Shown: positions 1-9,276, numbered from the stretch's first letter. The stretch: DNA of 64,000 nt from F23-B02 sp946405205 (GCA_946405205.1 CAMJGL010000002.1:69901-133900); one strand, 5' to 3'. The notes: generated from the letters alone by a model not told the origin. A program made the numbers and translations.

Positions 1-663
1 CTCAAGGGTAAGGAATATCCTGCCCTCGGAGCGCCGCGACGCCGAGAACAGCAGCTCCACGGCGTTTATCGCCTTGCGCACATCCCCGCCGCAGGCGGAG
101 GCGACGCGGCTGAGCACCCCGTCCTCAAGCTCGGGCGTGAGCCCCTCGCGTCCGGCGAGGATATTTATAGCGCGCAGCACCGCGGGCTCGACCTCGGCGG
201 CGGAAACGTGCTTGAACTCGAATACCGTCGAGCGGCTCAGGATCGCGTTGAACACGCAGAAATAGGGGTTTTCCGTCGTGGACGCGATGAGCGTGATGCG
301 CCCGTCCTCGATGAACTCCAGCAGCGACTGCTGCTGCTTTTTGTTGAAATACTGTATCTCGTCCAGATACAGCAGAACGCCGCCCGGCGTCAGCAGAGTG
401 TCCAGCTCCGCGATTATCGCCTTGATGTCGGCAATACCGGCGGTCGTGGCGTTCAGCTTGCGCAGGCTGCGGTTTGTCTTTTCCGCGATTATGCGCGCAA
501 CGGTCGTCTTTCCGGTGCCCGAGGGGCCGTAGAATATCATATTCGGTATCTGACCGCTCTCGACGATGCGGCGGAGCATCCCGTTTGCGCCCAGAATGTG
601 CCGCTGCCCGACGACGTCGTCGAGGCTGCTGGGCCTTATATCATCCGCGAGAGGTTTGTACAT
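1..663 (-). CDS. rarA: RarA/MgsA-type replication-associated AAA+ ATPase (C-terminus outside window)
   Basis: This AAA+ ATPase of the RarA/MgsA/WRNIP1 family acts at stalled replication forks. The start ATG is at 663 and the frame runs off the left edge, so only the first 221 or so residues are present (family length is about 420-440). Seen directly: Walker A GPSGTGKT at residues 46-53, a Walker B stretch LLYLDEI near residue 95, and a sensor-1 region ending LIASTTENP. The DDIRP...GQ..ilG opening is typical of RarA and separates it from clamp-loader or RuvB proteins. It is divergent from nth, with about 75 bp between the two starts. Confidence 0.9.
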   Translation of the reverse strand, partial: MYKPLADDIRPSSLDDVVGQRHILGANGMLRRIVESGQIPNMIFYGPSGTGKTTVARIIAEKTNRSLRKLNATTAGIADIKAIIAELDTLLTPGGVLLYLDEIQYFNKKQQQSLLEFIEDGRITLIASTTENPYFCVFNAILSRSTVFEFKHVSAAEVEPAVLRAINILAGREGLTPELEDGVLSRVASACGGDVRKAINAVELLFSASRRSEGRIFLTLE

Positions 664-737
664 GGCTGCCTCCGATAGTAGAATTTGCAACAGGTCAATA
701 CATATACATATGCTAAAATCACACTGAGGTGATGTAA

Positions 738-1373
738 ATGCTCCCTGAAAAACAGGTTCTTGAGATCGTGCGGCGGCTGGAGGAGGAGTACCCTCTTGCC
801 GAATGCACGCTTGATTATAAAAAGGATTACGAGCTTTTATTCTCCGTCCGGCTCGCCGCTCAGTGCACCGACGCGAGGGTCAACATGATAACGCCCGCGC
901 TGTTTGAGCGCTTTCCCACGCTGCAGAGCTTCGCCGAGGCAGAGCCGGAGGACGTCGAGCCCTATGTCCGCTCCTGCGGCTTTTACCGGGCCAAGGCGCG
1001 GGACATCGTCGCCTCGGCGAGGATGCTCGTTGAAAACTACGGCGGCAGAGTTCCCGACACGATGGAGGAGCTTCTGAAGCTGCCCGGCGTCGGGCGCAAG
1101 ACCGCGAATCTCATCCTCGGCGACGTTTACAATGTCCCCGGCTCCACGGTCGTGGACACCCACTGCATCAGGATATCAAACCGCCTCGGTCTGGTGGACG
1201 ACATCAAGGATCCCGTCAGGATCGAGACGGAGCTTCGCAAACAGCTCCCGCCGGAGAAAAGCTCCGACTTCTGCCACCGCATCGTGCTCCACGGCAGAGC
1301 CGTGTGCACCGCACGAAAGCCCGAATGCTCCGCCTGCTGCCTCAAAACGGTCTGCAAAAGCTGCGCTTTATAA
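738..1373 (+). CDS. nth: Endonuclease III (DNA glycosylase/AP lyase)
   Basis: Endonuclease III is a base-excision repair glycosylase/AP lyase that removes oxidised pyrimidines. The 211-residue product is full length for the family. A helix-hairpin-helix LPGVGRKTA carries the catalytic lysine, VDTHCIR carries the catalytic aspartate, and the C-terminus has the complete 4Fe-4S pattern C-X6-C-X2-C-X5-C. The ATG at 738 follows a GAGGTG ribosome-binding site, and an extended -10-like TGCTAAAAT lies at 711-719. Its stop overlaps the convergent proC end by 6 bp. Confidence 0.96.
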   Translation: MLPEKQVLEIVRRLEEEYPLAECTLDYKKDYELLFSVRLAAQCTDARVNMITPALFERFPTLQSFAEAEPEDVEPYVRSCGFYRAKARDIVASARMLVENYGGRVPDTMEELLKLPGVGRKTANLILGDVYNVPGSTVVDTHCIRISNRLGLVDDIKDPVRIETELRKQLPPEKSSDFCHRIVLHGRAVCTARKPECSACCLKTVCKSCAL

Positions 1374-2162
1374 CGACATATCCTTTTCGATTATCGCCTG
1401 AAGGCCCTGCTGTACGGCGGTCTCGAAGCCCAGCTCCTTGAGCTTGCACACGCCCTCTACGGTGGTGCCGCCCGGGGAGCATATCTTGTTCATCAGCGCT
1501 ATCGGGTGCTCGCCGCTGTCCATGGCCAGAGCGCCGCTGCCGACGACTGCGGCGGTGGCCAGCTCCTCGGCCAGCGGCCTTGCAAAGCCGGCGCGCACGC
1601 CCGCCTCGGCCAGCGCGTCGATGTACAGCAGCACGAAGGCCCCCGATGCTCCGCCCAGAGCGGAAAACGCAGGGAACAGCCCCTCCTCGATATGATACAC
1701 CTTGCCGACGCTCGAGAAAATGCCGTCGGCTATTTTTATGTGCGCCTCAGTCGCGTGCTTTCCGCCGCATATCGCGGTTACGGAGGCCTTGACCTTCGCG
1801 TTCATGTTGGGCATGATGCGCACGACGGGCGTGCCCTTGGGCAGGCGATCGGCGTACCAGTCGGTGGTCTTGCCCGCGGCGATGGTCAGCACGAGCTTTT
1901 CCTTAGTGATGAGCTTTCCGATCTCGTCAAGAAGCCCCTGCATCATCTGCGGCTTGACCGCGAGGACGATGACCTCGGCCTTTTCCACGACCTCGGCGGC
2001 CGAGCCGCAGGGGATGAGGCCGTGCTTTTCCTTCAGGGCGAGGGTCTTTGCCTCGCTGCGGTTATAGCCGTAAAGATAGTCGTTCCTGAATTTCCCGCTG
2101 TCCGCCATGCCGGAGATTATCGCCCCCGCCATGTTGCCCAGCCCGATAAATCCGTATTTCAT
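1368..2162 (-). CDS. proC: Pyrroline-5-carboxylate reductase
   Basis: ProC makes L-proline from 1-pyrroline-5-carboxylate with NAD(P)H in the cytosol. The 264-residue product starts with a Rossmann motif (GFIGLGNMAGAI), has VKPQMM and MPNMNAKV blocks, and ends with the conserved substrate-binding segment SPGGTTVEGV. I chose the ATG at 2162 because it opens directly into the Rossmann fold and follows an AGAGGTG ribosome-binding site. The frame stays open about 90 bp further upstream, but that extension has no ribosome-binding site or family match. It is convergent with nth. Confidence 0.95.
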   Translation of the reverse strand: MKYGFIGLGNMAGAIISGMADSGKFRNDYLYGYNRSEAKTLALKEKHGLIPCGSAAEVVEKAEVIVLAVKPQMMQGLLDEIGKLITKEKLVLTIAAGKTTDWYADRLPKGTPVVRIMPNMNAKVKASVTAICGGKHATEAHIKIADGIFSSVGKVYHIEEGLFPAFSALGGASGAFVLLYIDALAEAGVRAGFARPLAEELATAAVVGSGALAMDSGEHPIALMNKICSPGGTTVEGVCKLKELGFETAVQQGLQAIIEKDMSL

Positions 2163-2288
2163 AAGAGCAGCACCTCTCACTTTTAATAATTTCAGTACAA
2201 TATATTGTAGCATTGTCAGGCTCAAAGCACAAGGACAAATAAAAAGCCGCAAAAATATCGTTAAAAAATAGATTATTAAATTTTTGTG

Positions 2289-2316
2289 TTGACAAAACAG
2301 GATTTACCGTTATAAT
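2289..2316 (+). promoter_or_regulatory. Consensus sigma-A promoter for the lysine-riboswitch antiporter
   Basis: TTGACA (2289-2294) and TATAAT (2311-2316) are both perfect consensus hexamers separated by 16 bp. They lie just upstream of the riboswitch and point rightward. Confidence 0.85.
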
Positions 2317-2335
2317 GGGGTTCGTCAATTGAACA

Positions 2336-2524
2336 AAAGGCATGATAGAGGCGCGGTTGCCATCAGTAGCTTTGTAAAACGCCGGGAAGCGTTAAGCGAA
2401 AGGGGTCGCCGCCGAAGGGTCCGGATCTTTCCCGAGGGTCGGATGCCTGGGTTGCAGGAGAATATCCTGTAAACTGTCGCATTTGCGGAGAGCTGTCATG
2501 ATCCGGCATGAATATGTTTTTTCC
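2336..2524 (+). promoter_or_regulatory. Lysine riboswitch (L-box) with downstream hairpin/U-tract
   Basis: The leader has the L-box order: a P1 5' strand GCATGATAGAGGCGCGG, an AGTAG segment, GGGGTCGCCGCCGAAGG, GGATGCCTGGGTTGCAGG, ACTGTCGCATTTGCGGAG, then a closing AGCTGTCATGATC that pairs with the P1 5' strand (CATGATA with TGTCATG). A short hairpin (TCATG, six-base loop, CATGA at 2496-2511) followed by a T run at 2516-2522 could act as the terminator. This hairpin reuses the P1 3' strand, so I leave the direction of switching open. Assignment is by pattern recognition, not a covariance-model search. Confidence 0.85.
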
Positions 2525-2591
2525 TGTTGAGTCATGAAGCGTCATGGCTCATTTTTTGTTCAAAAATTTGTTCAAAGAGAGGAAAATCATC

Positions 2592-4136
2592 ATGGAATTC
2601 GTAAACACCTTCTGGGCTCTGGTCCCCCCGATAGTCGCGATCGTTCTCGCGCTTATCACCAAGGAGACCTACAGCTCACTGTTCGTCGGCATCGTTGTCG
2701 GCGCACTCTTCGTAACGGGCTTCCAGCCCATTGAGACCGTTAACGCCATCGTTAACGAGGGCTTCGTCCCCGCCATCGAGGGCAACGCGGGCAACTTCAT
2801 GTTCCTCATCCTTCTGGGCATGATGGTCGCTCTGGTCAACTCCACCGGCGCCTCGGCGGCCTTCGGCAAGTGGGCTGCGCGCCATGTAAAGACCCGCACC
2901 GGCACCATGCTCGCGACCTTCGCACTCGGCGTTCTCATTTTCATTGACGACTACTTCAATTGCCTGACCGTCGGCTCTGTAATGCGTCCTCTTTCCGACG
3001 AGCAGCGCATCTCCCGCGCAAAGCTGGCCTACATAATCGACGCCACCGCGGCTCCCATCTGCATGATCGCCCCCGTCTCCTCCTGGGCAGCCGCCGTTTC
3101 CGGCGTCGCCTCGGATCTTGACGCAGGCATCTCCGGCATCCAGCTTTTCGTTCAGGCCATCCCCTTCAACTTCTACTCCCTGCTGACCTTCGTGTTCGTC
3201 ATCGGCCTCGCCATCATGGGCTTTGATTACGGCCCCATGGCCAAGGCAGAGCTTGAGGCCATCAGGGGCAATCTCGGCTCCCTCGGCAACGACGAAGAGA
3301 TCGAGAACACCCGCGCAAGCATCTGGGATATGCTGATCCCCGTTATCCTGCTCATCGTTTTCTGTGTGCTCGGCCTTATCTACGTCGGCGGCTACTTCGG
3401 CGTTGACGCATGGGGCGGCACCGAATGCGCCGGCGACTTCATCGCGGCCTTCGGCAACACCGACGCTTTCAAGGCTCTGCCCTGGGGCTCCCTCATCGCT
3501 ATCCTCCTGTCCATTGCTTACCTGCTCTGCCGCCGCGTCATCACCTTCAAGGGCGCGATGGACTGCCTGCTCAAGGGCTTCAACGCAATGGCTCCCGCGA
3601 TCCTCATTCTCTCCCTCGCAGTTTCGCTCAAGAACATGACCGGTCTGCTCGGCGCAGCCGAATATGTCGGCGCGGTAATGGACAGCGCTTCCAAGGGTCT
3701 GTTCATGATGCTGCCCGCCATCATCTTCATAGTGGCATGCATCCTGGCCTTCTCCACCGGCACGAGCTGGGGCACCTTCGGCATCCTGATCCCCATCGTT
3801 ACCGCCATCTTCGAGGTCGGCGATCCCCTCCTCATGATTGGCATCTCCGCATGCCTCGCCGGCGCTGTCTGCGGCGACCACTGCTCCCCCATCTCCGACA
3901 CGACCATCATGGCCTCCGCCGGTGCGAATGTCAACCACATCGACCACGTCCGCACTCAGTTGCCTTACGCGATAACCGTAGCGGCGATAAGCTTCGTGAA
4001 CTTCATCATTGCGGGCTTTGTCCAGAATATCTGGATCTGCCTGCCCGTCGCGATAGCAATGACCATCGCAGTCCTCTTTATCCTCCGCGCCACCATCGGC
4101 AAGAGGGTGTCTGTACAGGCAGCCTCCGAGGACTAA
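2592..4136 (+). CDS. NhaC-family antiporter/transporter under lysine riboswitch
   Basis: This 514-residue integral membrane protein has about 11-13 hydrophobic segments and NhaC-superfamily signatures, including FIDDYFNCLTVGSVMRP, APICMIAPVSSWAAA, STGTSWGTFGIL and a C-terminal GDHCSPISDTTIMAS motif. The family exchanges Na+/H+ or organic cations and amino acids. Because the gene sits directly behind a lysine riboswitch, lysine or a related amine is the likely substrate (inference). I chose the ATG at 2592 because AGAGAGG precedes it; an ATG 48 bp upstream lies in the leader. A strong terminator follows. Confidence 0.88.
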   Translation: MEFVNTFWALVPPIVAIVLALITKETYSSLFVGIVVGALFVTGFQPIETVNAIVNEGFVPAIEGNAGNFMFLILLGMMVALVNSTGASAAFGKWAARHVKTRTGTMLATFALGVLIFIDDYFNCLTVGSVMRPLSDEQRISRAKLAYIIDATAAPICMIAPVSSWAAAVSGVASDLDAGISGIQLFVQAIPFNFYSLLTFVFVIGLAIMGFDYGPMAKAELEAIRGNLGSLGNDEEIENTRASIWDMLIPVILLIVFCVLGLIYVGGYFGVDAWGGTECAGDFIAAFGNTDAFKALPWGSLIAILLSIAYLLCRRVITFKGAMDCLLKGFNAMAPAILILSLAVSLKNMTGLLGAAEYVGAVMDSASKGLFMMLPAIIFIVACILAFSTGTSWGTFGILIPIVTAIFEVGDPLLMIGISACLAGAVCGDHCSPISDTTIMASAGANVNHIDHVRTQLPYAITVAAISFVNFIIAGFVQNIWICLPVAIAMTIAVLFILRATIGKRVSVQAASED

Positions 4137-4154
4137 AGGCAATCAGAAAAAATC

Positions 4155-4188
4155 AGACCTGCAGCATTCATTGCTGCAGGTCTTTTTT
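4155..4188 (+). terminator. Rho-independent terminator after the NhaC gene
   Basis: A perfect 12-bp stem (AGACCTGCAGCA with TGCTGCAGGTCT, 5-nt loop) is followed by a T run. Confidence 0.93.
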
Positions 4189-4796
4189 CATTTTCTTCTC
4201 AGGCACACCGCCTGCATATACTGCTCGCGGTGGCGGCGGCGTACAAGCTCTTTATCGTACCGCACGACGCCGTTGTTGTCCCACGGGTCGTTTATCACAT
4301 AGTCGTCGCCGTCGCTGCCGACAAGGAGCATGCAGTGCTCGTTTGAGCGCCATGTGAAATCCTCGCCGGTATCGCTGAGCTTCCAGCACGGCCCCTCGAC
4401 CGCAGGGCGGAGATTTATCGTCGCCCAGAGCAAGACCGGCAGACCCTCGCCGTCGATGTAGGTCTCGACAAGCTCGTCGATCTCCCGCCCGGTCTCGTCG
4501 ATTATCTCGAAGCGATCTCCGATCACGCGGCTGAGCGCGTTTTTTATGACCGGAGCATAGCAGCCCATGGCCTCGGGGTCATAGGGATCCCCCGCAAAGC
4601 AGCGGTGCGGATCGGGGCCGTACAGCACCCCGTCGCGCATTTGGAACGCCTCCTTGTCGAGGTAGTTATCAATGAATTCCGTTATGCCGATATCAACGCC
4701 GAGAAACTTCAGCAGCATCACCGCCGTCACGCTCTCGCAGCCGGTGGGCGCGGCGTCGCTCTGGTCGAGATAGGGCACGTTCAATACTCTGTCCAT
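4188..4796 (-). CDS. C39-like papain-fold protein (Peptidase_C39_2 type)
   Basis: A cytosolic protein of about 202 residues with C39-like peptidase features. The opening VLNVPYLDQSDAAPTGCESVTAVMLLKF carries the likely nucleophile Cys in PTGCES, and SNEHCMLLVGSDGDDYVINDPW supplies the His and Asp/Asn region. There is no signal peptide, which is unusual for this group. The ATG at 4796 has an AGGT ribosome-binding site; a GTG at 4817 overlapping the upstream gene's stop (GTGA) is an alternative that suggests translational coupling. It lies downstream of the DUF1846 gene in the same operon. Substrate is unknown. Confidence 0.75.
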   Translation of the reverse strand: MDRVLNVPYLDQSDAAPTGCESVTAVMLLKFLGVDIGITEFIDNYLDKEAFQMRDGVLYGPDPHRCFAGDPYDPEAMGCYAPVIKNALSRVIGDRFEIIDETGREIDELVETYIDGEGLPVLLWATINLRPAVEGPCWKLSDTGEDFTWRSNEHCMLLVGSDGDDYVINDPWDNNGVVRYDKELVRRRHREQYMQAVCLRRK

Positions 4797-4813
4797 GTTC
4801 TGACCTGCGCGCC

Positions 4814-6301
4814 TCACTTCTTGTGATAGAGCTTCTTGGCCTGATACTTGGGCTCGTAGGTCATGTTCACGCCGAGCTTCGAGAACAGGTTCTCGTCGAC
4901 CCTCGAAAGGATGACGGAGGAGTGCGCCTCGCAGCCGCGCAGCTTGCCGAGCTGGTCAATCGCAAGCTCCGCAAGGGGATTGGTGACGGCGCATATTGAA
5001 AGCGCGATGAGCAGCTCATCGGTGTGCAGGCGAGGGTTGTGGTTCCCCAGATGCTCGACCTTGAGGTGCTGTATCGGCTCGATGACGCTCGGCGCGATGA
5101 GCAGCAGCTCCTTGTTGATACCCGCGAGCTTTTTCAGCGCGTTCATGAGGCAGGCGCTGGACGCGCCCAGCAGGGAGCTGGTCTTGCCGGTGACGATGGT
5201 GCCGTCGGGCAGCTCGATGGAAACGGCGGGTGCGCCGGTCTCCTCCGCTCTTGCGATGGCGGCCGCCGCGACGGGACGGTCGGCGACTGAGATGCCGATG
5301 GAGTTCATGATGAGCTCGATCTTGCGCACTTCCTCGGCGCTGCCGAGGCCCTGACGCAGCGAGCAGGCGGCGGCGTAGTAGCGGCGGATTATCTCCAGCT
5401 TGGAGGCCTCCCGGCAGGCTTCGTCGTCGATGATGCAGTTTCCGGCCATGTTGACGCCCATGTCCGTGGGGCTTTTGTAGGCGCTCTCGCCGTAAATGCG
5501 GGTGAGTATGGCGTTGAGGACGGGGAAAATCTCCACGTCGCGGTTGTAGTTGACCGTGGTGACGCCGTAGGCCTCGAGGTGGAAGGGGTCTATCATGTTC
5601 ACGTCGTCCAGATCCGCGGTCGCGGCCTCGTAGGCGAGGTTTATCGGGTGCTTGAGCGGCACGTTCCAGATCGGGAAGGTCTCGAACTTCGCGTAGCCCG
5701 CGCTTACGCCGCGGCGGTGCTCATGATAAAGCTGGCTCAGGCAGGTCGCCATTTTGCCGCTGCCGGGGCCGGGCGCGGTGACGACGACGAGGCTGCGCTG
5801 AGTTTCGATATAGTCGTTTTTGCCGAAGCCGTCCTCGGATACGATAAGCTCCACGTTGGAGGGGTAATCGGGGATGATATAGTGGCGGTAGACCTTCACG
5901 CCGAGGGTCTCCAGCCGCTTTTGGAAAAGCTCCGCCGCCGGCTGGCTGCGGTAGTGGGTTATGACAACGCTGCCGACGTACAGGCCGATGCCGCGGAAGG
6001 CGTCGATGAGGCGCAGGGTGTCCTCGTCGTATGTAATGCCGAGGTCGCCGCGGCGCTTGTTGCGCTCGATATCGTCGGCTGAGATGGCGATGACGATCTC
6101 CGCGTCGTCCTTCATCTCAAGGAGCATCTTCACCTTGCTGTCGGGCTCGAAGCCGGGCAGCACGCGGGACGCATGATAATCGTCGAAGAGCTTGCCGCCG
6201 AATTCCAGATACAGCTTGCCGCCGAACTGGGATATTCTGTCGCGGATGTTGCGCGATTGCTCGCGCACATATTTTGCATTGTCAAATCCGATCGCTTTCA
6301 T
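4814..6301 (-). CDS. DUF1846-family protein
   Basis: This 495-residue protein belongs to DUF1846, a conserved Firmicutes family of unknown role with a structurally nucleotide-binding-like fold. Recognisable segments are KAIGFDNAKYVREQS at the N-terminus, VVTAPGPGSGKMATCLSQ (P-loop-like), YEAATADLDDVNMIDPFHLEAYG and GITYDEDTLRLID. The ATG at 6301 follows GGGAGAAAG. The length matches the family. It is the first gene of a two-gene operon with the C39-like protein, and the 4-bp overlap suggests they work together. Its biochemical function is not established. Confidence 0.88.
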   Translation of the reverse strand: MKAIGFDNAKYVREQSRNIRDRISQFGGKLYLEFGGKLFDDYHASRVLPGFEPDSKVKMLLEMKDDAEIVIAISADDIERNKRRGDLGITYDEDTLRLIDAFRGIGLYVGSVVITHYRSQPAAELFQKRLETLGVKVYRHYIIPDYPSNVELIVSEDGFGKNDYIETQRSLVVVTAPGPGSGKMATCLSQLYHEHRRGVSAGYAKFETFPIWNVPLKHPINLAYEAATADLDDVNMIDPFHLEAYGVTTVNYNRDVEIFPVLNAILTRIYGESAYKSPTDMGVNMAGNCIIDDEACREASKLEIIRRYYAAACSLRQGLGSAEEVRKIELIMNSIGISVADRPVAAAAIARAEETGAPAVSIELPDGTIVTGKTSSLLGASSACLMNALKKLAGINKELLLIAPSVIEPIQHLKVEHLGNHNPRLHTDELLIALSICAVTNPLAELAIDQLGKLRGCEAHSSVILSRVDENLFSKLGVNMTYEPKYQAKKLYHKK

Positions 6302-6364
6302 TTTTCTTTCTCCCGTAAAAACCAAAATAACAAGTAAAAATTATATACCGCACCACTGACTTTT

Positions 6365-7017
6365 GTCAAACACTTTACCGGCGGCTGCCGGTGCTCGGCG
6401 CACGGCCAATTCGCACTAAAAATGGAGCATATCGCTTTTGCGACAGCCCGATTATTTTCTGCGTAGGCAGTCGGTACATTTCCACTGTCTAAATGACAGG
6501 GCAGTAATAAACCCCCACCCGTAGGGGCGAGCATCGCTCGTCCGCCGGCGGCTGCCGGAAAGCGATCCGCATTGAAAATGGCGCGTGTCGTTTTTGCGTC
6601 AGCCCGATTATGTTCTGCGGAGGTATTCGGTATATTTCCATTGCCTAAATGACAGAGCGGCTGTTTACCCACCGCCCGTAGGGGCGAGCATCGCTCGTCC
6701 GCTGCTGACGCAGGGTCAATTCGGTTCAGCGCTTAAAAGAATCTATTTACCGGTGCCCGACCGATTAGATTGGCAATTGTCGTTTTTGCACTCGCGTTCT
6801 GTTTCACATCGCTGCGAATTTTCGCAGGCGGACGGTCAATGGCCGCCCCTACGGGTGCGCAATGTTATTAAAAGCGCGAGTGTAAAATAGAATTATTCCA
6901 TTGTCACAGGTCGTGATACCGCAAAAACGATAACAAAAAATGCGGCAACGACAGGGAAAAGAGCGCGAGTGCAAAAAAGATCATTTGAAATCCCACCGGT
7001 CGGGCACCGGCAACATA
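6365..7017. repeat. Intergenic repeat island A (two tandem units plus shorter elements)
   Basis: This gene-free stretch holds two tandem copies (about 6372-6540 and 6545-6705) of a unit of about 165 bp. Each unit begins near CCGGCGGCTGCCGG and ends in CCCGTAGGGGCGAGCATCGCTCGTCCG, with shared internal blocks such as TCAGCCCGATTAT and CTAAATGACAG. Further right are an inverted relative (GGACGGTCAATGGCCGCCCC at 6829-6848) and segments of the type GAGCGCGAGTGCAAAA and ACCGGTCGGGCACCGG. Short open frames here are repeat artefacts. The same family recurs at 9.28-9.80 kb. Confidence 0.85.
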
Positions 7018-7043
7018 GATTACATGAAGCGATTAAACGATAA

Positions 7044-7072
7044 GAAAAAAACCGCCACGGGGGCGGTTTTTA
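7044..7072 (-). terminator. Terminator after bioY
   Basis: The stem AAACCGCC / GGCGGTTT is flanked by A and T runs on both sides. On the minus strand it lies immediately after the bioY stop and is followed by a T run. It could act in both directions. Confidence 0.88.
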
Positions 7073-7597
7073 AAGTTTAATTCGGTTTTTAAGAAGCTTT
7101 TCCACCACGAAAGCGAGGGCAAGCTTTATCGCGTCCGGCAGAATGAACGGGAACACGCACATTGAAAGGGCGCTGATAATGCCTATCGGCTCTGAGCGGG
7201 AGTAGACCTCCACGAACCACAGCGTTCCGAAGGCGTAGCACAGAACGAGCCCCGCCGTCAGGCCGAGTATCTTTATAAGCGGCTTTTCCCCGAGCAGGGC
7301 GGTCATGGCCCAATAGCAGAGCGCGGTAAGCAAAAAGCCGAATATGTACCCGCCGCTCGGGCCCATGAGCTTTCCAACGCCGCCGGTGAAATTTGAAAAT
7401 ACCGGCAGGCCCACGGCTCCCATGACGATATACAGCAGCACCGCGATGCTCCCGCGCTTCCCGCCCAGCAAAAGCAGGGCGCAGAAAATGCCGAAGGTCT
7501 GCATGGTGAAGGGTATCACCGACGGCACGGACAGCCACGAGCAGACCGATATGAGCACCGCCATGAGTGCAATATATGCCATGTCTCTGGTTTTCAT
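7070..7597 (-). CDS. bioY: BioY biotin-uptake substrate-binding membrane protein
   Basis: BioY is the biotin-specific S component of an ECF-type transporter in the cytoplasmic membrane. The 175-residue protein has about six hydrophobic segments and the family signatures SVPSVIPFTMQTFGIF, GAVGLPVFSNFTGGVGKLMGPSGGY and the terminal FILPDAIKLALA. The start codon overlaps the pyrG stop (ATGA), and its ribosome-binding site AGGAGG lies inside the 3' end of pyrG, so the two are translationally coupled. No ECF ATPase or T component is present nearby. Confidence 0.93.
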   Translation of the reverse strand: MKTRDMAYIALMAVLISVCSWLSVPSVIPFTMQTFGIFCALLLLGGKRGSIAVLLYIVMGAVGLPVFSNFTGGVGKLMGPSGGYIFGFLLTALCYWAMTALLGEKPLIKILGLTAGLVLCYAFGTLWFVEVYSRSEPIGIISALSMCVFPFILPDAIKLALAFVVEKLLKNRIKL

Positions 7598-9234
7598 TCG
7601 ATATCCTCCTGTTTTGCGGATGATGTCAGTTTACCATCTTCGGAGGATATGTCAAGGGCGGCTTTTACGAAACCGCGGAACAGCGGATGGGGCTTGTTAG
7701 GGCGGCTCTTGAATTCCGGGTGGAACTGCGCCGCGACGAACCATCTGCACGCGGGATTTTCCACCAGCTCGACGAGCCTGCCGTCCGGCGACAGGCCGAC
7801 GGGGATAAGGCCGCGGGAGCTTATCTCCTCGCGGAAGTCGTTGTTCACCTCGTATCTGTGGCGGTGGCGCTCAAAAATGAGGCCCTCGCCGTACAGCTCA
7901 TGCGCCTTGCTGTCGGCGGCCAGCACGCATGGGTACTTGCCCAGACGCATCGTGCCGCCCTTGGCGGTGACGCCCTTCTGCTCGGGCATGAGGTCGATGA
8001 CGGGGTGCTTGGTATCGGCGGAGAACTCGGACGAGCTTGCGTCCTGCCAGCCCAGAACATGGCGGGCAAACTCGATGACGGCGATCTGCATACCCAGGCA
8101 GATGCCCAGATACGGCACGTCGTTTTCGCGGGCGTACTGCGCGGCGAGTATCATGCCCTCTATGCCGCGTCCGCCGAAGCCGCCTGGCACGAGTATGCCC
8201 TGACAGCCGCCGAGGACGTCCGCGACATTGTCCTCCGTCAGCTCCTCGGAATCGATCCACTCTATGCTGACGACGGCGTCATTCGCGGTGCCCGCATGGA
8301 ACAGCGATTCCGCGACGGAAAGATACGCGTCGTGCAGCGACACATATTTGCCCACGAGCGCTATCCGCACCGTTTTGTGCGCGCTCTTTATCTTTTCGAC
8401 CATCGCGGTCCATTCCGCAAGGTCGGGCGCGGGACAGTCAAGGCTCAGCCCGCGGCACACCGCCTCGGAAAGCCCCTCCTTTTCCAGCAGCAGCGGCGCT
8501 TCGTAAAGCGTGGAGGCCGTCGTGTTCTGGATGACGCAGTCGGGGCTGACGTTGCAGAACAGCGCTATCTTGCGGCGGATATCCTCCGTTATCGGCGCGT
8601 CGGTGCGGCACACGAGGATGTCCGGCTGGATGCCCACGGACAGCAGCTCCTTTACCGAGTGCTGCGTCGGCTTGCTCTTGAGCTCGCCGCTGCCGGGGAT
8701 CTGGACTATGAGCGGAACGTGGATGAACAGCACGTTCTGCCTGCCCTTTTCCACCGCGACCTGGCGTATCGCCTCGAGGAAGGGCTGGCTCTCGATATCG
8801 CCGACGGTGCCGCCGATCTCGCAGATGAGAACGTCGATATCCTCGTCCTCCATGGCGTAGATGCAGCTTTTTATCTCGTCGGTGACGTGGGGGATTATCT
8901 GCACCGTGCCGCCGAGGTAGCCGCCCTGCCGCTCGCGGTTGAGGACGTTCCAGAATATCCTGCCCGACGAGACCGAGGAGTTGCCGCTCAGGCTCTCGTC
9001 AACAAAGCGCTCGTAGTGGCCGAGGTCGAGGTCGGTCTCCGCGCCGTCGTCGGTCACGAACACCTCGCCATGCTGATACGGGCTCATGGTGCCGGGGTCG
9101 ACGTTGAGGTAGGGGTCAAATTTCTGGTTCTTCACGCGCAGACCGCGCTGCTTGAGCAGCCTGCCCAGGGACGCCGCGCATATGCCCTTGCCGAGCCCGG
9201 ACACAACGCCCCCCGTCACAAATACATACTTCAT
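7594..9234 (-). CDS. pyrG: CTP synthase
   Basis: PyrG converts UTP to CTP with ATP and glutamine. The 546-residue product has the N-terminal synthetase domain beginning MKYVFVTGGVVSGLGKG, the DPYLNVDPGTMSPYQHGEV block, and a C-terminal class I glutamine amidotransferase domain with the nucleophile in LGICLGMQ and the His/Glu pair in AAQFHPEF. The ATG at 9234 opens straight into the conserved N-terminus and follows GAGAGG. It forms an operon with bioY, and repeat island B lies upstream. Confidence 0.97.
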   Translation of the reverse strand: MKYVFVTGGVVSGLGKGICAASLGRLLKQRGLRVKNQKFDPYLNVDPGTMSPYQHGEVFVTDDGAETDLDLGHYERFVDESLSGNSSVSSGRIFWNVLNRERQGGYLGGTVQIIPHVTDEIKSCIYAMEDEDIDVLICEIGGTVGDIESQPFLEAIRQVAVEKGRQNVLFIHVPLIVQIPGSGELKSKPTQHSVKELLSVGIQPDILVCRTDAPITEDIRRKIALFCNVSPDCVIQNTTASTLYEAPLLLEKEGLSEAVCRGLSLDCPAPDLAEWTAMVEKIKSAHKTVRIALVGKYVSLHDAYLSVAESLFHAGTANDAVVSIEWIDSEELTEDNVADVLGGCQGILVPGGFGGRGIEGMILAAQYARENDVPYLGICLGMQIAVIEFARHVLGWQDASSSEFSADTKHPVIDLMPEQKGVTAKGGTMRLGKYPCVLAADSKAHELYGEGLIFERHRHRYEVNNDFREEISSRGLIPVGLSPDGRLVELVENPACRWFVAAQFHPEFKSRPNKPHPLFRGFVKAALDISSEDGKLTSSAKQEDIE

Positions 9235-9276
9235 TTTTTTCCTCTCGTTGCTACATTTTATGTTGTCGTTTTTGCG

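Noticed and set aside
2676..4142. A 488-residue open frame antisense to the NhaC gene
   Set aside because: The product is Asp/Gly/His-rich, as expected from the reverse of hydrophobic codons, and the plus strand encodes a clear antiporter.
6298..6890. Open frames of about 100-124 residues in the repeat island
   Set aside because: They lie in repeated non-coding units and change with repeat copies; no ribosome-binding site or domain.
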